From: Anniella stebbinsi
Lineage: Eukaryota; Chordata; Lepidosauria; Squamata; Anniellidae
Reading direction: 5' to 3'
Assembly (NCBI GenBank): GCA_029215795.1
Contig: JARDYH010000001.1
Location: 355,470,154-355,534,153, forward strand
Length of the DNA: 64,000 nucleotides
The translations under genes were made by a program, and so were the position numbers. Position 1 is the first letter of the stretch. Each line of letters opens with the position of its first letter. Shown piece by piece: positions 55,165-64,000 of this stretch. The notes under the pieces are model-generated. The model had not been told where the DNA came from, ran no database searches, and saw only the letters and a program-made list of their open reading frames with translations.

Positions 55165-55260
55165 TAATGCTGCAATCTTGTGCACATGTACTTGGGAGTA
55201 AGCCCTGTTACTCAGTGAAACTTATTTTGAGTAAACATACATAGAATCTGGCTGTGTGCC
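55165..55260. mobile_element. Degraded CAATCCTAT-family MITE
   Basis: GCTGCAATCTTGTGCACATG, GGGAGTAAGCCCTGTTACTC and GAGTAAACATACATAG. Confidence 0.45.
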
Positions 55261-56520
55261 TGTTAAGGGTCTCAGCCTTTGTCTGCTACTTGACTGAGTA
55301 ACTGGGGCAGAGGCCTGGCCTCTTACAGGCATTCTAAGGAATCTGTTTTAGTGCTAACACTGAAATAAAAAGTATCCTCTTCCACTTAACAAGCTTCCTG
55401 GAGTGTTGAATTCTATGCAGCATCTCCACATCTGTTCATAATTTGAGCATGCATATTGCACTTTATGTTTTATTGCTTTTATACATTAATTTGCCCTGGC
55501 GCACTCTGGGTTTTTTTGGCCTAAGAAATCCCAAGAAAGAAATAGCTAGCGAGCATCTTTTCTTTTAGGACAAGCAGCAGGGTGTGTTGTGTGTGATAGC
55601 TGGTAGCCTGGATTCTAGTTGTCAGCTGTGTACTGACGTGCTGGTAAAAAAGTATGGCATTGTAAGCCATTACTTGGTCTGGTTCACCCTTTGGTACTGT
55701 TTGTCCTACACACCAGGGAATGAGCTTTGGGGTGCTTCCAGACAGAGGGCTTCTAGTGCAACCAATCAGAAGGCATTGTGCAGCATTTCTGTCTTTTTTT
55801 CTATAGTAAGAAAAAAGATAGAAGAAGTGTTGGGAAAACATAAGAGGGTTATAAGGGGAAGATGTCATCATCTGGAGGCCCCATAAAATTCCATGAACGA
55901 TGAAGGGCAATGGCTTCCTTGAATTTGGAAGCACCCTTGACTTCGTATGTTCCTGGAAGCACCCTTGAATTTGCATGTCCTTTCCACGGCACATAGAATT
56001 TTTGATATGAGTACGACTTATAAGTGGGCCCATAGCGTGGACTGGTACTGAAAGTGATGTCATAGAACACATGTTAAAATTCTGCTATCACGGATTCCCT
56101 AAGCTTCAGCTATACCAGCTGTGGCCATCCAGCTTCCTCTTAAAATTTTCCAGGGGAAAAGATTCCTCAGGCCCCAGTGTCTCTCTTCAGATTCCTAAAA
56201 TGTTCTTACAAATTAGAAAACATTGCCTGATTTCTGAAGTACTTGCTTCAGCCTTATTTAGCTAATTTATGTCCAATTTATGTCCCTTCCTATTCCTTCT
56301 CTTCTTTCTGACTGTTTACTTTGATATTTTAAAACTTGCATGTTTCCTTTGACATGAACTGGGGTTGTTTTCCTTGAGTTTAATTCTTACTGAGTTTAGG
56401 CTTAATTTTTCTCTGTTTAGAAGGCATGTGTTTCAGTTTACTAAAACAAAGGGGGGTGTAACCAAAATTGTACTGTGTTTCTGTTTCTGCTTGAAGCTTA
56501 CATATCTCTGTAAATTTCAG

Positions 56521-56586
56521 GAACCTCCAAAAGCAGGCAAAAGTGGAAAAAGTAGCAAAGATGTGCAAGATAACCTGGACATTGAG
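56521..56586 (+). CDS. PPP2R5C: PPP2R5C-like second coding exon
   Basis: This 66-bp exon encodes 22 residues in phase 0 at both ends, starting EPPKAGKSGKSSK and ending NLDIE. It is bounded by an acceptor (TTTCAG) and a donor (GTAAAT). The residues fit the lysine/serine-rich segment before the conserved B56 HEAT-repeat core in PPP2R5C. The second half (DVQDNLDIE) differs from the mammalian sequence as I remember it but has the same length, consistent with a disordered tail. The catalytic and scaffold-binding parts of B56 are encoded by later exons outside this window. The frame is open upstream of the acceptor too, but the match begins exactly at the AG. Confidence 0.85.
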
Positions 56587-57939
56587 GTAAATATTATAAA
56601 ATAAACATTTTGCTATCTGTAAGAAATTATTATGTTGAAGTTCTGTAAAGTTAAGAGATGTCCTTCACTGGTATATTTTAGGGCTTTTTCCATCTCTCCT
56701 GGGAGCTGGGAAAGCCTCTATTTTTGTGACATATTGTTTTTTAACATATTGACTATGAGCCTTAGACAAACTGCTATCCATCAATTTTCGCACCCCAAAA
56801 TCTGAAATAAAGGAATAATAACACTGATCTACCTAACAGGAATATTGTAAGGATTATTGAGATCATGCACATTAAGTGAACGCTTAGGGAAAATGCTATT
56901 TAAAACAAGATTATTATTCAGAATAATTATTTTTATTATTTTTTTGCCACATTTGCAAACTGCTTTTGGTATCAGCTCCTTCAGCCATTCATGTTCCCTA
57001 TAAACAGCTTTTGGTCTTGCAGTAAGGAATATCCCATGCTATTTAAAGTTCTGGCAAACACAAGTCTTGATTTTTAAAAACTGGACATCATGAGACTTGT
57101 ACATCTTTCTTAAACAGTCAACTCTCAATTGTGTAGCCTTGATTAACATATCAGCACCATCTGGGATGTAGCTATAAATCTTTCTTCTTGACTTTAGTTC
57201 TTCTTACAAACATAGAATCTTGAAAATAAATTTTAAATTCCATCTGAATAGTTAAGAGTGTTGAATAATGTCCCTATTACAGTCATGTTCTTAAGTGTTG
57301 AAGTTACGTGTTCTCTATATAACACAGATAGAAACTCATTATTATCACGACTCAACCATTAATATAAAAGCATAGTTTGTCTCATTTTTATGTTTTAAAG
57401 TTAACAACTATGGTTAGTTTGGATTTTTCATTTGTGTGTACTAATTTCAGCACATACAAATGAATGCATTACTGTTATGGTGTTTAATTAAAGTAATATT
57501 TCTGTTACTGTTAAATCCTTCTTTAGTATTGTATCAAATCTGTAACTGAACTAGTTAATCAGGATTTTAAAATATTTTCTTTATTAAAAATATCAGCAAT
57601 CACTTTTTTAAAAAGTCCTAAAGTTGCAAAAGCGGGCAGCTACTCTGAGACTGCAGGCAAATAGTATTTGAAGGATTTTGATGTGGTGCTGTGTGTCAGC
57701 CATGTTCTATATGCCGGTGGCATAGGTGCAACAGGGCCCTGCCTCGTCTTCAGCATGATCTGCTAGCACTGCAGACATCCAAATTTATTGTTAGTCAAAC
57801 CAAAACCAACTCAGTGGGGCAGGACAGATGCTATGTTTGTCAGCAGGGCTTAGAACTCATAGCTATTTCAGACCAGCTCTAGCCACTGATTAGTGGTTAG
57901 TCTAGGCTCTGCTATGGATATTGGAGAAAAGTGTACTTC

Positions 57940-58142
57940 CTATACCAGCGACTAATGAATTCATAGGATCCTTTGTGAGTGTTGGAGAGCCCTATGTTTA
58001 GAAATATGCTGTATTTAAGAGTTTTATTGGTATTTTAATAATGTATTAGTTTTCTGTGCTTTTAATCAGTTTTATGTATTTTATATTTGATGTTGTTCCC
58101 CGCCTCAATCCAGAGGGAGAGGCGGGTAAGAAATAAATAAAT
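57940..58142 (+). mobile_element. L2-type LINE 3' UTR in intron 2
   Basis: TGTTGTTCCCCGCCTCAATC and GAGAGGCGGGTAAGAAATAA, ending in a (TAAA) tail, followed by an ATT microsatellite (58144-58174). Confidence 0.65.
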
Positions 58143-58143
58143 A

Positions 58144-58174
<31 letters not shown>

Positions 58175-61100
58175 TCACTTGTAAATTCTGCCTTCATCAA
58201 AATTGCATATAAAGTCGGTACATTTTTTAAAGTTCATACTTTAGGGATCAAAGAAATGAATGACTCCTGGTTTCTGACATAAAAGTCTAGTTCCTCTGTA
58301 ATATAGTTATTGTGAAAGGAAACATGCATAACTTTCTTTTCAGTGTGTACCTGCAAGAAAACATTACAAAAAAAGAGTATATTGTGCTTCATTTTTTATT
58401 TTCTGCAATTGTTTTGCTATTGATTTAAAAAGAGAAGGAGCTGTAGAGACAAAATCTTCTCTGTTGCTGGGGAGAGTAGGATAAGAGAAACTGGAGTGTT
58501 GACGGAGATGTGACTGAACATATGCCGTGGTTAGCATCCATAGCAGATATTGTTGCTTAAAATCATGAGAATTGAACACAAGTGTTTCAGCACATAATTT
58601 ATTATTGGCGGAATGATTGGACAATGTTGGAATGTGAGGAGATACTGCAGGTACATATTTAATATTCTGTTGTAAACAATTTTAACCAGGATAAAATTTT
58701 GTCCTCCTGTGTATAAAATTATTTGTCAATGTACAGTGTGCGTGTGGGAGGAGGAGGAGGAGGAATGGGATCTCCAGTATAAAATTGTCTCATTCTATGA
58801 AAATATACAATTCACATTCTGAAATGTCAGTAATTACATAAAGACCTTAAGAATTTCTTGTCAGTGTCTGTTCTGTGTGATATACAATGCAGAGTTCTAC
58901 AAGCCTCTCAGCGCTAGTTCTAACGGCTGGGAAACATTGGGATTTATAGAAACCATACCCTTGGATGCTCCCAAGACAATAGAATTGGCACTACCACCAA
59001 CACATGCATTTTTGTGAGGAAGCACAATGAAGTGGGCCGAAGGCTCAATATAGAAGCTGGCTTCAATCAGACTCAATAACAGCAGCTCATGCTTCCAGTC
59101 AGCAATAGAGCATGCAAAGAAATGAGGGTATATTTGTTTGTTTTTTAAAAGCAGCAAGTGGGTGTTCTGTCTAGCAAAATGGGTAGAACTGTCTAAGGGG
59201 CCATTTTTCCCTTGCTCTAGTGCCCCCCGCCCCAGCTGAGTCTTTATTTTACATACTTCTGCCTAATATTTGAAAGTATAATCTTAGACCTCTATGTCTG
59301 GAAATGTACTAGCATATGTTGTTGTTTTTTAAGCGCTTGTGAAAAATGCCAGATTGTGAAGATGAGAGACTGCCCTGTGTTCAAAGAACTGGGAGAGCAT
59401 GAGTGGCAGCATCCCACAACTTCTTTATTTATAGTCACGTATATAAATCACTGTATATAATTCAGTGTATAAATTCACTGTATTTGGATTCAACTTACTT
59501 TTACATCACTTTCTCTGTATATCTGAAAGTAGCAGTGACATAGATAATGTATTTCCAATATCTTGCATGACTTATGTATATGCCATGATCCATTTTTTTT
59601 AAGGTTCAAATAAAAATGGATTCCTAGCCAAGGTTGCACCCCAGGGTTTATATGTTGTTAGGCCAGAATGTGTACTGCAGGAGCTGCTTGGCTGATTCCA
59701 AAAGGATTGGCCCCATGTCATCTCCCCTTTCTCAGCAATGTCTGGTATAACAAAATATGGGATGTCACGGTCCTGTGAGTTTTCCTGATGCCATAAGCAG
59801 CAGTTAATTAAATGGAGCACAGATGGGGAAACTCACAGCCCAGTAATGTTACTGAACATTACCAGGGGGGAGAGGAGGAAATGCAAAGCTGCAGTTTTTG
59901 GTAGCAGCTGTGCAGCTGCTGTCATGCCTAGTTTGGGTCTCAGATTTTTGCCATTCATCTACAAAAGTCTTGTACGTGTCCAATGGAAAACCTGATTGTC
60001 ACAATTGCATCACCTCTTATGAATCTGCAATTATCATTATGCAGCTTTCTGTGTAACCTACCCTAGACCCCACTCACAATAGTCCAAAGAGCTGTTGAAT
60101 AGAGTTATCCAGATGAATTCTGAGTGGGTGTGTCTCTAAAGTTCCCTTTTTTGTTTGAGGGCAAATTTTTAACTTCAAATTGTAATGTTTATCCTTGGGT
60201 TAGCAGAGTATTAATTATGAAGGTCTTCCTTAATTGAGACATCAGTAGGCCTAGGTGAGGAGGCTGTTTTCTTTTGATGCCAGATTCATTGCCAAATAAT
60301 ATATTTCTAACAGGTAGGAAGGAACCGGAAAGTGGCTAGTATTTGTTTATGGCTTTATGAAAATACTAGTTTTGTTGTTCCATCACTTCTCATGTGGTCA
60401 AGTCAAGATATGGAGTTATTTTTTGTGAATTGCACGCGTAGAGTCAAAATTGAGTTGCCACGCTAATATCAAGAATTCAAAGCACTGTAGTTTGTAGGAA
60501 TGTACCATCCCTAAACATGTTCTGATAATCACATGAGGGAATACTTAGGAGTTGGTGGGGGGATCTGCATGCTTTTTGTTTATATTTTAAAAAATCTACA
60601 AATTATCCCATAAACACTTTTTAGGAATTAAATTGTTTTTCTTTTTGTGTTTTGATTTTATTTGGCCAACACTGTTGGATTCTTCTAAACTAGCATCTGT
60701 GAAACTTATCACAGAAAAAAAGAGTCTTTTAGCTGTCAGGCGAACTGGTAAACTTCACAAGTGTATACAGATTTAAAGCTTTCAAGGAAATTTAAAAGCA
60801 TGGGAAAAGGAGAGTACTGGGATATTTATTTTTGAAAGATCTGAAACATCTGCAGTAAGGTCTATTAACTCTAAAGTCTTCTTCGCAGGCTTTATAATGC
60901 AAGCTGCTGCAACCAGTTCTCATGTATGCACATGCCTGTGATTGTTAGGAGAAATGAGTGAACCAGGCTTTATGCAGACAGTTGGCAGTGATTTCTGCCA
61001 ACATTGCAGTGCTTTTTCCAGCTACCACGATCATGGGAATTGCTGCGGCTTTGTCCTTGTGCAGCCTTGTTCACACTTCTGTTTATCCATGTGATTGTGG

Positions 61101-62594
61101 GTGTGTGAGTAGTTGAGAACAGGCTGCAGTTACTTTCTTGGAAAATGAGGACATAATGTAGTGGGTGTGGTATAAAACTGTGGATGCAGTACATTTTTAA
61201 GCCATTATTTTGTTTCGTATACAGTGCTGCTTAAACTAGGTTTGTTTTTGGCAGTGTCATTTCTATACATTCTAGGAAGTTTATCTAATAGCATCACTTT
61301 ACTCACAGCATAGTCAACTGAGCATTATTTGTTTCACATAAATACTGCTATTTTTAGATATTGGAACTACAGTGGTAACAAGCAGCTTTAGGAAAATCTT
61401 GTCTTCTGGTCTGCACCGTTTGCTAGAACTCTTCTGCCAAAGACATATAATGTCAGCCCAACTTTGTAACTTATAATATTTTGCTATGTTATGCAATCTT
61501 CAGTACCCTTGTTGCTGGGATCACATAACTATAGTGGTCCCCATAAAATCGGCAAACTTCTCTTTCAACCACTGAAGTGCCAAGATAGGAAATACAAAAT
61601 GCCTATGCATGTTTGAATGCCACTACTATGCCACCCATGCATTTCTGTTGGCTGGTTTGGACAGAACAGAACAAGGATCAGCGCAATCTCCATCTAACTT
61701 GTAGGTGTTTGATGATCTCATTCTGTTCAAATATTGCTTACAAAAACACTATGATTGCTGTGGGAAGCAACTGATTGGAAGAACTTTAGAGCCATTTTCA
61801 GCAGAGAATAACCCTTGAAACCATGGCCTGAATGCAGAGATCTCTGACAAGCAGGGGTACAGAGGTGCTGGCATTTTCAGGCTTGACTGATAAATTTCTT
61901 AGCTAGTTTCCCTTATTTGCAGCCACCTTTCTTCACCTTACCTGTGTCTTTATTGAGGGGAAATTGATACGATCCAGAGGGAGTAATGCTCCCAAATTAT
62001 TAATGACAGATTGCCTGTCAACAGATGCCTCCACAAAATCCACACCCTAACTGCTTCTGAAACTGTCTTGCATTGTGATCTCAGAACAAGACCAGGTAAC
62101 TTGGTATTTCATTCTTTACATTTGTTATTCGGCTTTACTTATTGAAACATCGTTGAATATTTATCCTTTGGTCAAGTCCCAGAAAATCGAAGGCTGAGTT
62201 GAATTGCCATACTTCTTAATGTCCCATCCTAGATGAGCAAAGGAAAGGTAAAATGTGCTATCATGCAATTCAACTCATGATTTTTAACCAATGACTAGTT
62301 AAGTAGGTGTAGTATGCCAATATATATGTAGACAATGGCCATGATTCATTTGTCAACATGGAATTCTAGCAGACAGCTACAGCAGTCAGAGCTCCAAGAG
62401 TATGTGAGACTCACTGTTGATAGTAGGGCATTGCCACTTCTGTGTGCATGTAAGCTTATCTCTGGGATTGCAGCCAGTATGTGCAAAATGCCAAATTGCT
62501 TCATAGGAGATGGCTTTTAGTATGGGGAATGCTGTGCACTTTAGGTAGCTTCGTAATTCCATGCTGGTTTTGTCCCTCCACTGCTAATGATTGA

Positions 62595-62680
62595 GGCTAT
62601 AATCCTATAAATGCTTACCTGAGAATAAGTTCCATTGAATTCAGTGGAACTTTCTGAATGTATATGATAAGATTGTACTG
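62595..62680. mobile_element. Degraded CAATCCTAT-family MITE in intron 2
   Basis: GGCTATAATCCTATAAATGC, AATAAGTTCCATTGAATTC and GATAAGATTGTACTG. Confidence 0.5.
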
Positions 62681-64000
62681 TAAGGTAGATAGAATCCATC
62701 ATGTTCACATATTGTGAAGATAGGCAATCTTTAGGCAAATGTTCCTGAATCAGGGGTAAGTGTAATTATTGACTTAAATTGCAATGAGAAGAATCCTCTT
62801 TAGTAGGTTTGTAAATATTAATTGTATTCAATTTCAAATGTGAAGCCATCTTGAAAAAATGCACTGATGCCAAAAATGCACCCATTCTTTGTTTTTGAAA
62901 AAGGCTTCTTTGTTTTTTTTCTCTCTATTGTATTTAAACCTTTCTATATTATCTACGACAAAAGATACATCATTTCTGTGGATTTTGAGGAATCTATTCA
63001 TAAGCTTTATGGGTAAATCAGAAGCAGGTTTATATTTATATTTAAATATTATTATGTGTATAAATATGCACAACATACAGTTAGTAGAATGAAGCTGAAA
63101 AAACAGAAATGTATACAAATGTGCATAAGTAGACAACTTTGGTTGTAGAAAAACCCTTATAAGTTAAAGGTATTAACTTAAAATGTTTAAATGATTATTC
63201 CAGGTTTCAAAACTTGTGGTTTTATGAGGTCAGGGCCAAGCATGCCAGCTCCAATATGAAAATCCTGGCTTGTATTACTCCAGAACCCCCTGTTACGTCC
63301 AAACTGGAGAATTCTGGTTTGATGTCAGTGAACAAGCCAGGAAAATAAAGCAAATAAGCCACAATCACATTGAACGTAAAGGGGAATGATGGGAGAGTGG
63401 AAGGACTAGGGGAAGAGCACACAGCTCCAACACCCCATGGTTTATGAAGCCTGGAACAATTGTCTAAACCGGGCCTATATGTAAGATGTGGCGTGTTTTA
63501 TTAGGCTATTATAGGCAATTTCTAAAAGCACATACACTAAAGACTTTCAATTTTAAAAGTCAGGATGTATATATTTTTGCACACATCACTTTACAAGGTA
63601 GACTTGGTAGCTTGCAACCAAGGGTTTTTATTGGGCATTCTTATTTGCAAGCAAAGTTCAAGAACTTACACAGTGGCATCACATATCTCTAGAAGTTTTT
63701 ATCAGTTTTCCACAACACCCCCACTTAGTGGGAGAAGGGGCAAGCATACTGCATGTATCTGCTGTTGCAAGTATGCCCATTCTGCTAGGCTGGTTTCAGT
63801 TTTGTTGTTTTAATGCCATACTTGTGATTTCTAGACTTCAGAGTGGATGTTTTATTTTAAATTATTGTCTTGCCTCATTCATATTGTTTATGTTACTTTT
63901 AGTCCACCTGTCATTTTTCATGATGTTTTTCTTTTTTGTTGAACACTGAAACACTATAGCACCCTGTAAATTTATTTATTTATTTTATTTATTGCATTTT

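Larger units (their letters stand above)
54181..56520 (+). other. PPP2R5C: Intron 1 of the PPP2R5C-like gene
   Basis: Inferred intron of 2340 bp between a GTCAGG donor and an acceptor ending TGTAAATTTCAG. It contains the tail of the CpG island, a GA microsatellite at 54316-54338, a small inverted-repeat element at 54628-54718 and a degraded MITE at 55165-55260. The other open frames here are short and match no family I recognise. Confidence 0.75.
56587..64000 (+). other. PPP2R5C: Intron 2 of the PPP2R5C-like gene (runs off the window)
   Basis: From the GTAAAT donor to the right edge I found no stretch encoding the expected continuation of the protein (QISVRKNS-like). It is AT-rich and comparatively repeat-poor next to the left 50 kb. 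Visible repeats are an L2-type 3' tail at 57940-58142, an ATT microsatellite at 58144-58174 and a degraded MITE at 62595-62680. Nothing else is recognisable. Confidence 0.6.

Noticed and set aside
55521..56072. 183-codon minus-strand frame within intron 1
   Set aside because: No recognised domain, no splice or promoter context, and it overlaps shorter frames on both strands. It remains possible but unsupported.

Overview
This is vertebrate nuclear DNA, most likely from a squamate reptile (lizard). The evidence is the repeat landscape: CR1 and L2 LINE fragments throughout, squamate-type L1 pieces, tRNA-derived and 5S-like SINE remnants, many palindromic (foldback) DNA-transposon relics, and frequent microsatellites. 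It is AT-rich with one strong CpG island. The assignment rests on recognition, not on a search.

Only one cellular gene is supported. A CpG-island promoter (about 53.5-54.2 kb) is followed by a first coding exon at 54148-54180 and a second at 56521-56586, both on the + strand. The encoded N-terminus starts MPNKNKKEK and continues EPPKAGKSGKSSK. This matches the long N-terminal isoform of PPP2R5C, a B56-gamma regulatory subunit of protein phosphatase 2A. The rest of the gene lies beyond the right edge; 56587-64000 reads as intron.

Everything left of the promoter is intergenic and dominated by repeats. Main regions: 0-4.1 kb, LINE pieces; 4.39-8.53 kb, a 122-bp satellite of about 31 monomers with an internal 8-monomer duplication and a CpG-dense 358-bp insertion; 9.9-12.0 kb, an L1-like insertion with a 15-bp target duplication; 13.6-14.65 kb, a LINE whose frame is broken by one stop; 17.4-18.3 kb, a GC-rich foldback element with long hairpins; 20.9-21.9 kb, a CR1 reverse-transcriptase fragment; 23-31 kb, L2, CR1, SINE and a cluster of hAT-like elements; 32.3-35.6 kb, a minisatellite split by an L1 and then a three-level nest of DNA elements; 36.7-37.8 kb, two foldback elements; 39-48 kb, LTR-like, L2, L1 and CR1 pieces and an element packed with ATCGT motifs; 48-53 kb, L2, CR1 and hAT-like relics.

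The most interesting signal is a set of palindromic elements with different interiors that share the terminus AGGG(T/A)G... and leave target duplications of about 9-10 bp. The commonest family is a palindrome of palindromes: four alternating copies of one module of about 75 bp. I see no CRISPR array, no prokaryotic gene, no intact transposase and no recognisable endogenous virus gene.
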